From Parabacteroides sp. (GTDB taxonomy: Bacteria; Bacteroidota; Bacteroidia; Bacteroidales; Tannerellaceae): DNA of 64,000 nt. The DNA lies in contig DXVO01000010.1 in NCBI GenBank assembly GCA_019417325.1, positions 14,442-78,441 on the forward strand. Direction: 5' to 3'. The notes below the pieces were generated by a model that was given only the letters and a program-made list of their open reading frames with translations, made no database searches and had not been told where the DNA came from. The number at the start of each line of letters is the position of its first letter. The first letter of the stretch is position 1. The translations under genes and the position numbers were made by a program. This document shows positions 36,427 through 44,799 of the stretch, in pieces.

Positions 36427-37245
36427 CTATTGTTTACGGAAAATATTCATTATCCATGATAAAAGATTGGATTTCATTCCCTTACCAATTATATCCTCTT
36501 CGCAAACAAATCCCCAAAAACGACTATCTTTAGAATTTCCCCGATTATCACCTAACATAAAATAGTAATTTTTTTCAAAAGAGTAGGAGGTAATAATTTT
36601 ACCATCTAACCAAATTTGGCCATCTATCCGGATAATTTCATGTCCTTCTCTTTGTATGACTAACCACAAATACTCATAGGCATTGTCGTTTAATTCCAAT
36701 ACCATGCCTTTTCCTGGAATAATGATTGGCCCGTAATTATGGACATTCCAAGCTGTCCCCTTTGGATATCCGGCCATAAGCAATGTGTCTTTTTCTAAAG
36801 TTGGTGACACTGTCAATGGATCTTTTAGTGGAGAATTATTCAATATCAAATGGCCGTTTCGGATTTCAATTTGATCGCCAGGTTGGGCAATTAAACGCTT
36901 AACTAATAAAAAATACTGATTTTCAGGATCACGAAACACAACAATGTCTGAACGTTTAGGATTGGCAATTTTCGGCAAACGATGGTATCCCCAATCGTTC
37001 CATTCATCTGCCTTGCGTAAAGAATATATCCAAGTAAAAACATTAATTAATGGGATATCTGCCCAACGCTTAGGTAATACTGCGCCATAAGAAACTTTAT
37101 TGATCCATAACCATTCATCAGCTTCAATCATATTTTCCATACTGTTCGAAGAAACTTTACAAGGTTCGACAATACAAACACGAAGTATTACGACTACGAC
37201 TAAAACATATAAACAAATACCCACAGATGTATAAATTCGATCCAT
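36427..37245 (-). CDS. Signal peptidase I (S26), accessory copy in the NVEALA-peptide island
   Basis: 272 residues. One N-terminal membrane helix (about 6-25), then S26 boxes: catalytic Ser35 in 'SSNSMENMI', catalytic Lys116 in 'FLLVKRLIAQPGD', and the C-terminal box 'GDNRGNSKDSRFWG'. It cleaves signal peptides on the outer face of the inner membrane. Shorter than the usual housekeeping LepB of Bacteroidales (over 400 residues), and placed in a small accessory operon with a secreted peptide, a thioredoxin-like protein and a propeller lipoprotein. I infer it processes the peptide encoded at 39071-39421. Confidence 0.9.
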   Translation of the reverse strand: MDRIYTSVGICLYVLVVVVILRVCIVEPCKVSSNSMENMIEADEWLWINKVSYGAVLPKRWADIPLINVFTWIYSLRKADEWNDWGYHRLPKIANPKRSDIVVFRDPENQYFLLVKRLIAQPGDQIEIRNGHLILNNSPLKDPLTVSPTLEKDTLLMAGYPKGTAWNVHNYGPIIIPGKGMVLELNDNAYEYLWLVIQREGHEIIRIDGQIWLDGKIITSYSFEKNYYFMLGDNRGNSKDSRFWGFVCEEDIIGKGMKSNLLSWIMNIFRKQ

Positions 37246-37308
37246 ATTTTCAGAAAAAACATATTATAAGTTTTTAATAAATTGACATTCTATATAGAAG
37301 TATAAATA

Positions 37309-37857
37309 TTAATTATTATTAAATTCAATATCGGATACTTTGTTTAAATATTGCTTAGTTAACAAAATATCATTTTTATCAGGGATAAAAAAATTTGAAA
37401 CTTTCATATCTGGATATATTACAAAATAATATGGCATTTGACTTTTCTCTATTTCCCAATCAGAAAAACAATCATGATTTGTAATAAATGATTCGTATTC
37501 TATATTCTTGATAGATAAAAATCGTTCCAAACTTTTTTGACTTCGATAAGCTCCTAATATTTTTATTTTCTGACTATCTATATTGGATAAATGAAGTGCT
37601 TCTAACCCTTTGTCAATACAAGAATGACAATCTGTATCTTTAATCCTGAAACAGAGTATAGGGCTATCTAGTAAACCAAGATAATCCGAGAGTCTATCAT
37701 TAATTTTCCACAATGGAAAATATACGGATGTTGTATCTCCTATTAAATAAATATCATTGCCCGATTTATTATTTCTGATCTTATCCGTATTCAAATAAAA
37801 TAAGAATATCGTAACTCCAAGCAAAGATAATATTGCTGAAATTTTTATCTTACGCAT
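37309..37857 (-). CDS. Thioredoxin-like membrane-anchored protein (182 aa)
   Basis: N-terminal membrane anchor (about 6-23), then a domain with a CxxC motif in 'RIKDTDCHSCIDKGLEAL' and, 80 residues later, 'SQMPYYFVIYP', where the Pro fits the cis-Pro loop of thioredoxin folds. Likely a periplasm-facing disulfide enzyme or peroxiredoxin-like protein. It lies between the signal peptidase and the propeller gene; the nearby NVEALA-type peptide has six Cys, a plausible substrate. Confidence 0.6.
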   Translation of the reverse strand: MRKIKISAILSLLGVTIFLFYLNTDKIRNNKSGNDIYLIGDTTSVYFPLWKINDRLSDYLGLLDSPILCFRIKDTDCHSCIDKGLEALHLSNIDSQKIKILGAYRSQKSLERFLSIKNIEYESFITNHDCFSDWEIEKSQMPYYFVIYPDMKVSNFFIPDKNDILLTKQYLNKVSDIEFNNN

Positions 37858-37865
37858 ATAACTTC

Positions 37866-39014
37866 CTAATCAAATATGTTATTTCGTATTTTATATATCA
37901 ACAAACAATAATCTTCATCTTCCAAATCTATTTTTTTTATACTGCTAAGTTCTTTGATTGAGTCATTTAAATAATAAGGTAATGATAAAAATAACGATGA
38001 AATTATTATTAAAGAATCATTCTTAAACTTGGGATAAAAAGGGAACTTAAATCCTTCGTTAAAATGTTGAAATTTTTTGTAGCGATGGCTTTTTTTTTCA
38101 TACACAACATTCATGAGTGAATCCTTATGAGTATATGGAAACTGAGCTATTGCATAAGATGAGTTTTCAATATTTGCCAAGAAGTAAAATACTTTCTTTT
38201 TTTTTGTTAATTCCTCAAAATAAAAATCATACTCTTCTATCGACCAATCAGGGGGTAATTCCGATAAAGAATAGTTATGTTTTCCAAAATCCCAGGTATG
38301 TTTTACAAGAAAAGTATCTGAAGTTATTTCATACAAATTGTAATCATAGGTCTGCATGAAATAAGTGATACCATTCTCATGATCGAATTGAAATGGACCA
38401 TTTAATATTGATTTCCGGGCCCAAAATATAGGTTTTTCGTAATATTCACAGAGCATTTTATGCTGAAATGCAGAATAGGTTTTCAATCTGAAAGGTTTAT
38501 ATGTACTGTAAAAAGCCCTCTGGTCATGATCTATCACTGCAAAGTGATGAACAGTGTATAGTCCGGCTTCTGATACTTTGAGTTGCTTTACAAACTTGAA
38601 ATCCATATCATAGATATATATCCCGCCATAAGAAGAAAGTAATTCTATTTGATTTGTGTATCCGTTTATTAAGAAATCGGACAAATCCGTATACTCACCA
38701 GAACCATTGCCTACACGTGATAATTTATCGCAATATCGACCATCTTTATCAAATCGGAATACGGTTTTCGATCTTTTATCAAGAATATAAAAATATCCCT
38801 TATAATAATCTATTTTATCAATGCGATACAATAAAGAATGGTTTGTCACTTCCAAAGGTATCACTTCTATCCACTCGAATATATCGAAAAAAGAGACCTG
38901 GTCTTGAGGTGTATCCAGATTGATCCGATAGCAATTTTCGTTTATCTCCTTATTCGGTTTTGTGCAGGTTATTAAAAATAATGGAATTAATAATAGCGAT
39001 ATTATATACTTCAT
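37866..39014 (-). CDS. 6-bladed beta-propeller lipoprotein of the NVEALA-peptide island
   Basis: 382 residues. Signal peptide ending LITC (lipobox). The body resembles the 6-bladed beta-propeller family of Bacteroidales ('YRIDKIDYYKGYFYILDKRS', 'TVFRFDKDGRYCDKLSRVGN', 'GSGEYTDLSDFLING'). These lipoproteins are often found beside NVEALA peptides. Role unknown, possibly binding of the exported peptide or its target. It ends 8 bp before the thioredoxin-like gene. Confidence 0.75.
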   Translation of the reverse strand: MKYIISLLLIPLFLITCTKPNKEINENCYRINLDTPQDQVSFFDIFEWIEVIPLEVTNHSLLYRIDKIDYYKGYFYILDKRSKTVFRFDKDGRYCDKLSRVGNGSGEYTDLSDFLINGYTNQIELLSSYGGIYIYDMDFKFVKQLKVSEAGLYTVHHFAVIDHDQRAFYSTYKPFRLKTYSAFQHKMLCEYYEKPIFWARKSILNGPFQFDHENGITYFMQTYDYNLYEITSDTFLVKHTWDFGKHNYSLSELPPDWSIEEYDFYFEELTKKKKVFYFLANIENSSYAIAQFPYTHKDSLMNVVYEKKSHRYKKFQHFNEGFKFPFYPKFKNDSLIIISSLFLSLPYYLNDSIKELSSIKKIDLEDEDYCLLIYKIRNNIFD

Positions 39015-39070
39015 TTTATTATTGTTTTAAGGAGGCACATAAGCATATGACTATATGCCTCCATTTTTAT

Positions 39071-39421
39071 TTAATACGATCCCGAAAAGCTCCCCCCACC
39101 ATTGCTGTTGCATCCACTTGAACACCAATCTTCTGGATCTCCTGTCTTTTGACACTCATATGTGTATCCCCATCCATAATTGGGGTTATATATAGAATTA
39201 CGTCTACAGTATTGACAAGCACCATAATCCCCATTATTACAAATTATTGTGAATCCACCGCTATTATTTCCACCACCACCGCTATTATTAGATTGTGCCA
39301 GCACTTCCACATGAAGTTTGTTATTCAATACTCCGTAATCATTTGCTGCATGTTGCAAATTCAGACCTATTGTTGCTAATAATGCAAAGAGACCTATTGT
39401 AAAATATCCAAAATTTTTCAT
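39071..39421 (-). CDS. NVEALA-type Cys-rich secreted peptide precursor (116 aa)
   Basis: Hydrophobic segment about 5-21, then a 16-residue stretch and 'HVEVLA' at 37-42, matching the NVEALA motif that names this Bacteroidales family. The mature part is a Gly/Asn/Ser-rich linker followed by a six-Cys segment ('IICNNGDYGACQYCRRNS', 'ECQKTGDPEDWCSSGC') and a Gly/Ser tail. The -3/-1 residues V-L-A before Gln43 fit signal peptidase I cleavage. Exported; function unknown, perhaps a signalling or antagonistic peptide. The dedicated S26 peptidase lies two genes downstream. Confidence 0.75.
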   Translation of the reverse strand: MKNFGYFTIGLFALLATIGLNLQHAANDYGVLNNKLHVEVLAQSNNSGGGGNNSGGFTIICNNGDYGACQYCRRNSIYNPNYGWGYTYECQKTGDPEDWCSSGCNSNGGGSFSGSY

Positions 39422-39545
39422 TTTAAATTATCTTTTTAATGTTTTTAATAATTAATTTTTTCTTGTACATGCTGATATTCGGTCCTTTCTGACAAGACCT
39501 TCGGAAAAAGTTTTTTAGAAGGTTGATAAAACGTTTTTTCATATC

Positions 39546-40847
39546 TCATTTCCCTTCTGAAAAATTTTCTCGTAATCTTAGGGTTTGTCTTAATTCATGC
39601 TTTAGTGTATTTGTGTCATGCCAAACGTAAGTTCTACGATTGGCATATATTCCCATATACAGGACAAAACTGACTAAAATGACATATCCTATATATCGTA
39701 AATGGAAACAGGTATGGTACACATAAACGTACAACATAGATAACAAAAACATTATGCCTAAAGAAGCTATATAAACATAACGATCTGCCACCACCGCAAA
39801 ACGAGACAAGGGTATCAGATGTAACGTAATTCCGATATGTATCAGAAAAAATAATATCCCGAAAAGCAGAGGCCAACGTATCAAATGGTTCCAAAAAGAA
39901 ACAACTATTGTTCCTACAAGCAATGGATAAACCAACAGCCAGGTAGGCAGAGGTTCTCCAATAACTGACGGAAACGGATAGAGATACGACAATTTATATG
40001 GGAAAAAACATTTATACAAATATTCAGTAAAGGCATAACAAGCATATACACAGCGTTGCCAAAATGGATAATTTTCTCCTTTAGCCACACTATCAACACC
40101 GAAAGCCGATTGAGATAAAAGTGTTACCACTCCAAACAGAAAAGAGAGAAAGAAGAAAGGCAATACCTTTTTCCAAGTATTCCAATCAAATAATTGATGT
40201 CCATATAGCCAATGAATCAGCAATATCCATACTGGAAAAGTTACAGCTTGTTCTTTTCCCAAAAAGGAACAGATATAAAGTAATAGTGTTGCGAAGTAAT
40301 AAATGAGTTTTTGTTTCTCCAAATATAATAAATAAACATAAGTTGCCGACAAATAGAAGAAGGCATAAACCAAAACTTTAGAGGCACTCATCCATGCGAC
40401 CGATTCAACGTTAAAAGGATGGATAGCAAACAGGAAAGCTGTCAAAAAACTGACAGGCCGTACCCAATCTTGATTCATTCGACCGCAACCTGATAACATT
40501 CGCTTAAAAAGGAAATAAGCCAATAGAGCATTGCAACTATGCAATATCAAACTTGCCAAATGATAAGGAAAAGGTTCATATTTCCAGAATGAATACAAAA
40601 CAAGATATAGATATTCATTGAAAGGTGCATATTGTCCATGATAAAAACGAGTCAATATGTGAATGAGATTTTCCCATGTAAAGCCGCTTTCCGTATATAC
40701 ATTCATGACTACCCACTGGTCGTCCCAAAAATCTAATAATTCATTTCTGAGAATCGAATAATAGACTGCAATACACGCTAAAATCAATAATAGACATTCT
40801 ATTCTATTTCTGGCTTTTCTATTATTATTTACACTCAACTCTTTCAT
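39546..40847 (-). CDS. GT-C-like polytopic membrane glycosyltransferase (TMTC-type)
   Basis: 433 residues with about ten membrane segments. Near the N-terminus is the acidic loop 'LLDFWDDQWVVMNV' expected in GT-C enzymes (catalytic Asp after TM1), then 'FAIHPFNVESVAWMSASKV', a family signature of DUF1736/TMTC-like proteins. The C-terminal TPR region found in longer members is missing. Such enzymes use lipid-linked sugars to glycosylate exported molecules. First gene of the AT-rich cluster; it may modify the peptide or an envelope protein made by this locus. That link is inferred from position only. Confidence 0.7.
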   Translation of the reverse strand: MKELSVNNNRKARNRIECLLLILACIAVYYSILRNELLDFWDDQWVVMNVYTESGFTWENLIHILTRFYHGQYAPFNEYLYLVLYSFWKYEPFPYHLASLILHSCNALLAYFLFKRMLSGCGRMNQDWVRPVSFLTAFLFAIHPFNVESVAWMSASKVLVYAFFYLSATYVYLLYLEKQKLIYYFATLLLYICSFLGKEQAVTFPVWILLIHWLYGHQLFDWNTWKKVLPFFFLSFLFGVVTLLSQSAFGVDSVAKGENYPFWQRCVYACYAFTEYLYKCFFPYKLSYLYPFPSVIGEPLPTWLLVYPLLVGTIVVSFWNHLIRWPLLFGILFFLIHIGITLHLIPLSRFAVVADRYVYIASLGIMFLLSMLYVYVYHTCFHLRYIGYVILVSFVLYMGIYANRRTYVWHDTNTLKHELRQTLRLRENFSEGK

Positions 40848-41837
40848 TTATTTCTATTTTTAGATTCAAGGATTTAATTTCTTTATATACAGTTAACTTC
40901 TTTTTACTACTCATCTCTAATAATTAGAAAGGAAATTATCCAATTTGGATATGAACTTAATGATTTCTTGTTATATATACCTATCTTACTGATTGTTTTT
41001 TATGTATTATAATATTAACATAAAATAGGCGTGGTATTACAAAGGGCACTAGCTTTATAATAGAGAATAGATTCTTTTTTATAATTGTGGTTATTTTGTA
41101 ATGATGTTTATATAAAAACGTGTAATAGTTTTAAATGTTCATTCTGGTGAAGTTAATATTGGTTAATTTGTTGTTTTGCTGTTCCGGTTTTGAAATTGTA
41201 GATTGGTTTTATAACTGTTTTACTACTTTGGCACCCAATATTATTATGGTGATTTTATGCGATTTGACTGTGAGTCGATGGTTGTAAAAAACTTCAAACA
41301 ATAATTCCATAGATTCCTGTTTTTAATTATACAGATGCTTTTTAATAACAGAGTCGTATAGTCTCAATATCCATGATATAAGAATCAATATTCAACATTT
41401 TATTTTTTCTGCCTTTTTGAAGAAAGATAAAGAAACGGTTTTGTTTAGTAGCATAATGTTGTTTTATAACAATTTTCAGCGAGAGTAATATTGGATATAT
41501 AATGAAAAAATATGTTTAGAAGGGTCTACAGGTTTTGTCTCAGACTTTTATAGAATTTGGTACTAATTAGTCGGTAGGTTGTAAAAAGTATAATATCTAT
41601 TCACTTATTATTCATTTGGCTATTATTGAATATCCAATTTTAATAAAAACTGGATATTCTACTTCTTTTTGATGAAGGTGTTACCGCTAAAGAAAAATTA
41701 TTAATATACTATTTGATGAATGAGGATTGAAAAAGGCGTATGAACTAGCCAAGAAAGCCTTTTGCTACTACTTATAGTTTAAAAAGTAAGAAGTAGACTT
41801 TGGACAGCCCCTCCCTTTATTTTGTTAGTACCTGCCC
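40848..41837. other. Non-coding AT-rich stretch of about 1 kb
   Basis: No convincing gene on either strand. Two small hairpins are visible: ATCCAATTTGGAT near 40937 and GAATATCCA...TGGATATTC at about 41627-41658. Near 41725-41775 the plus strand could encode GLKKAYELAKKAFCYYL before a stop, perhaps a transposase remnant, but I cannot confirm it. A T-rich region next to the queA stop may contain its terminator. This is probably the decayed left border of the NVEALA-peptide island. Confidence 0.5.
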
Positions 41838-43064
41838 CTATAAAAGTAGCGAACTATCCCCATAACTCAGGAACCGGAAATCATGCGATAAGGCATAGTC
41901 GTAAATACGTTTCCAGTTACCGTCTACAAAGGCGGAAATCAGAAGCAGTAAAGTGCTTTTGGGCTGGTGGAAGTTGGTTACGATACCCCGTACAATCTTG
42001 AATGTATAGCCCGGAGCTATAATTATCTGGGTGGCTGTTATTAATGTCTCTGTGTGGTGGCGGTCCAGATAGTCCAGAATATTCTGTAACGCCTCTTCCG
42101 GAGTCAGCCGGTTATTCTTTTCTTCATATGGCATCCATTGTTTGACAACCAGATCATCGGCTGTCGCATCCGGATTATCAGCTAATGTGACACCTATATA
42201 ATAAAGGCTTTCCAGTGTGCGGACCGAGGTGGTGCCAACGGCAATGATTTTTCCGATATTCTCTTTTACCCGTTGGATGGAACTGCGACGTACGGAGATA
42301 AATTCAGTGTGCATCTCGTGACCCTCTATGGTATCGCTTTTAACAGGCTTGAACGTCCCGGCACCAACATGCAAGGTTACTTCTTCCCGGCCGAAACCTT
42401 TTGCATCGAGGTCTGCCAGTACTTCCGGGGTAAAGTGGAGTCCTGCTGTCGGTGCTGCAACAGACCCTTTTATCTTGGAATAAACCGTTTGATAGGTTTG
42501 CAGGTCGCTTTTTTCAGTCTCCCGGTGAAGATAAGGCGGGATAGGTAAAATACCTGCCGCATCCAGAATATCGGCAAAAGTATAAGTCGGATGGTTCCAA
42601 CTAAATTCAATCAGATGGCTGTCTCCACAGGTTTTCTTTTTCTCGGCACTCAAAACAACCGTTTCGCCATTGATGGCAATCTCCCTGCTCAGTACACCCT
42701 CTTTCCATTTCTTCAGGTTTCCGACCAGGCAAGTCCAGCTACAACGTTCCGTCTGTTGGAAGACAAGTGCATAGTCGTGAGGTTCTACCGGTTCGAGGCA
42801 GAATACTTCTATTTGTGCGCCGGTCTGCTTTTTGAACAGCAAGCGAGCCTGAATCACCCGTGTGTTGTTAAATACCATCAGGGAGCCTTCCGGCAGGTAA
42901 TCGGTTATATTCTTGAAAATGCTTTCACTGACCGTTCCGTTGCGGTAAAGAAGCAGTTTGGATTCATCCCGTTTGGGCAGAGGAAATTTGGCGATCCGTT
43001 CCTCGGGCAACGGATAATCAAACTCTTCGATGCGTATTTGTTGAGTAGCTGTAACCATGATCAT
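41838..43064 (-). CDS. queA: S-adenosylmethionine:tRNA ribosyltransferase-isomerase
   Basis: 408 residues. QueA motifs: 'FDYPLPEERIAKFPLPKRDE', 'GSLMVFNNTRVIQARLLF', 'GSVAAPTAGLHFTPEVL', 'LHVGAGTFKPVKSDTIEGHE'. It transfers the ribosyl part of SAM to preQ1 at position 34 of tRNAs for Tyr, His, Asn and Asp, giving epoxyqueuosine. Cytoplasmic. The C-terminal 'TNFHQPKSTLLLL' is also typical. Two ATGs (43064 and 43058) are possible. Divergent from the DUF2027 gene. Confidence 0.97.
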   Translation of the reverse strand: MIMVTATQQIRIEEFDYPLPEERIAKFPLPKRDESKLLLYRNGTVSESIFKNITDYLPEGSLMVFNNTRVIQARLLFKKQTGAQIEVFCLEPVEPHDYALVFQQTERCSWTCLVGNLKKWKEGVLSREIAINGETVVLSAEKKKTCGDSHLIEFSWNHPTYTFADILDAAGILPIPPYLHRETEKSDLQTYQTVYSKIKGSVAAPTAGLHFTPEVLADLDAKGFGREEVTLHVGAGTFKPVKSDTIEGHEMHTEFISVRRSSIQRVKENIGKIIAVGTTSVRTLESLYYIGVTLADNPDATADDLVVKQWMPYEEKNNRLTPEEALQNILDYLDRHHTETLITATQIIIAPGYTFKIVRGIVTNFHQPKSTLLLLISAFVDGNWKRIYDYALSHDFRFLSYGDSSLLL

Positions 43065-43175
43065 TCGATAATATATAGGGCATTTTGCCAGTCCGGCTGC
43101 AAAAGTACGAATTTATTCCTGTCGGTCGCCGTAAGGGTTGGGCGAATCTGTAAACTTTTCATAAAGACGGACCTC

Positions 43176-43208
43176 TTTTGGACAGGAATTTCTTTTTCTC
43201 TATTTTTG
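43176..43208 (+). promoter_or_regulatory. Promoter of the DUF2027-Smr gene
   Basis: TTTTG (43176-43180), 20 nt, TATTTTTG (43201-43208): a full match to the Bacteroidetes promoter consensus. Predicted start about 20 nt before the ATG at 43234. Confidence 0.7.
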
Positions 43209-43233
43209 TACGTTAATTAAAAGCCAAAGAATT

Positions 43234-44298
43234 ATGAGTAATATCAAAATAGGAGATAAGATACGTTTCCTCAATACTACCGGCGGTGGCATTGTTCGCA
43301 GTTTTAAGGGAAAAGACCAGGTGTTGGTTGAAGATGAAGACGGTTTTGAAGTACCGGCATTGCTTCGCGAATGTGTGGTTGTGGAAGAAGGCGGCGTGCA
43401 GGTACGTAGCTCGAATAAGCCAAAACCGGAGGTCGTTACGCAGTCTGTAGCGCAACCGAAGAAACCGGAACCGGTAGAGGAAAAAGTAGAAGAAACCGTT
43501 GAAGGCGAACGCCTGAACGTCTATCTGGCTTATCTTCCCCTCGACCTGTCGAAAGTAGTACAGGATAGCGGCTATGAGGCTTATTTCGTAAACGACAGCA
43601 ATTATTACCTGATGTTCAATTATATGAGCCGGCAGAATAATAGTTGGATAGTCCGTTATAGCGGAGTCATAGAGCCGAACACCAAAATATTCATGGAAGA
43701 GTTTGAAAAGGAAACCCTGAATGAACTCGAACGGATATGTATCCAGCTTATCGCCTATAAGAAAGATAAACCGTTCATGTTGAAGAATGCCGTTTCCGTA
43801 GAATTGCGTATCGATACGGTCAAGTTCTATAAACAGCATTGCTTTATGGAGAACGATTATTTTGAAGAAGACGCATTACTCTATCCTATCGTCCGTCAGG
43901 ATGTCCCGGAAAAAGAACTGTTGGTTTCCGCTACTGAATTGCAGGAAGCTATGTATCAGAAAGCCCGGGAAGAACGCCGTGCTCCACAGAATATTGTAAA
44001 GAAAAAAGCGGATAGCCCGATTCTGGAAGTAGACCTCCATATCAACCAGTTACTGGATAATACAAACGGATTGAGCAATGCAGATATGCTGACCTACCAG
44101 TTGGATAAGTTCCATGAAATACTCGCTAAATATGCCGGAAATAAAGGGCAGAAAATTGTCTTTATCCATGGTAAGGGAGATGGCGTGCTTCGGAAAACGA
44201 TAGAAAAGGAATTGAAAACCCGCTATAAACAGCATTACTATCAGGATGCTTCCTTCAGGGAATACGGCTTTGGTGCAACCATGGTTACTATAAAGTAG
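43234..44298 (+). CDS. DUF2027 protein with C-terminal Smr domain
   Basis: 354 residues. N-terminal DUF2027 SH3-like barrel ('IGDKIRFLNTTGGGIVRSFK', 'EDGFEVPALLRECVVVE'), an acidic/Pro-rich linker about 65-90, a beta-rich middle domain ('LNVYLAYLPLDLSKVVQDSG'), and a C-terminal Smr domain with 'LEVDLHINQLLDN' and 'KIVFIHGKGDGVLRKTI'. Smr domains bind or nick nucleic acid and are also seen at the C-terminus of MutS2. Found throughout Bacteroidales; exact role unknown. The CYTH gene begins 3 bp downstream, so the two are one operon with the S46 peptidase gene probably following. Confidence 0.9.
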   Translation: MSNIKIGDKIRFLNTTGGGIVRSFKGKDQVLVEDEDGFEVPALLRECVVVEEGGVQVRSSNKPKPEVVTQSVAQPKKPEPVEEKVEETVEGERLNVYLAYLPLDLSKVVQDSGYEAYFVNDSNYYLMFNYMSRQNNSWIVRYSGVIEPNTKIFMEEFEKETLNELERICIQLIAYKKDKPFMLKNAVSVELRIDTVKFYKQHCFMENDYFEEDALLYPIVRQDVPEKELLVSATELQEAMYQKAREERRAPQNIVKKKADSPILEVDLHINQLLDNTNGLSNADMLTYQLDKFHEILAKYAGNKGQKIVFIHGKGDGVLRKTIEKELKTRYKQHYYQDASFREYGFGATMVTIK

Positions 44299-44301
44299 AA
44301 G

Positions 44302-44772
44302 ATGGCAACGGAAATAGAACGGAAATTTCTGGTCCGTGGCGATTTTAGCCGGGAAGTATCTAGTGCACAGCGTATTGTGCAGGGATACATCTGTTCCCAA
44401 CCGGGGCGGACTGTCCGTATCCGTATCCGCGGAGAGGAAGGTTTCCTGACGATTAAAGGCCCCTCTAACGATAAAGGCCTGAGCCGTTATGAGTTCGAAC
44501 AGGAAATATCACTTGCCGATGCAGAAAAGCTATTGGCGCTTTGTGAACCCGGAGCCATCGATAAAGTCCGTCACTTAGTCCCTCATGGAGGGCATTTGTG
44601 GGAAGTGGATGTATTCCACGGGGCAAACGAAGGGCTGGTTATGGCAGAAATCGAATTGACCTCGGAAGATGAGGCATTCGACAAGCCGGAATGGTTGGGC
44701 GAAGAAGTGAGTGGCGACCGCCGGTATTACAACTCAATGCTGACTAAGCATCCATACTGCGAATGGAAATGA
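44302..44772 (+). CDS. CYTH-domain protein (triphosphate tunnel metalloenzyme)
   Basis: 156 residues, a complete small CYTH/TTM protein. The diagnostic ExExK motif is at the N-terminus (Glu4, Glu6, Lys8 in 'TEIERKFLV'), followed by 'VRIRIRGEEGFLTIKGPS' and 'EVDVFHGANEGLVMAEIEL'. Family members hydrolyse inorganic tri- or polyphosphate or other triphosphorylated substrates in the cytoplasm. Directly after the DUF2027-Smr gene, 3 bp apart. Substrate not predictable. Confidence 0.9.
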   Translation: MATEIERKFLVRGDFSREVSSAQRIVQGYICSQPGRTVRIRIRGEEGFLTIKGPSNDKGLSRYEFEQEISLADAEKLLALCEPGAIDKVRHLVPHGGHLWEVDVFHGANEGLVMAEIELTSEDEAFDKPEWLGEEVSGDRRYYNSMLTKHPYCEWK

Positions 44773-44799
44773 TTTAAAAACAAAATAATGATAAACACC

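Noticed and set aside
40848..41837. Possible transposase remnant (GLKKAYELAKKAF) in the AT-rich gap
   Set aside because: Too short and interrupted by stops; cannot be assigned to an insertion-sequence family.
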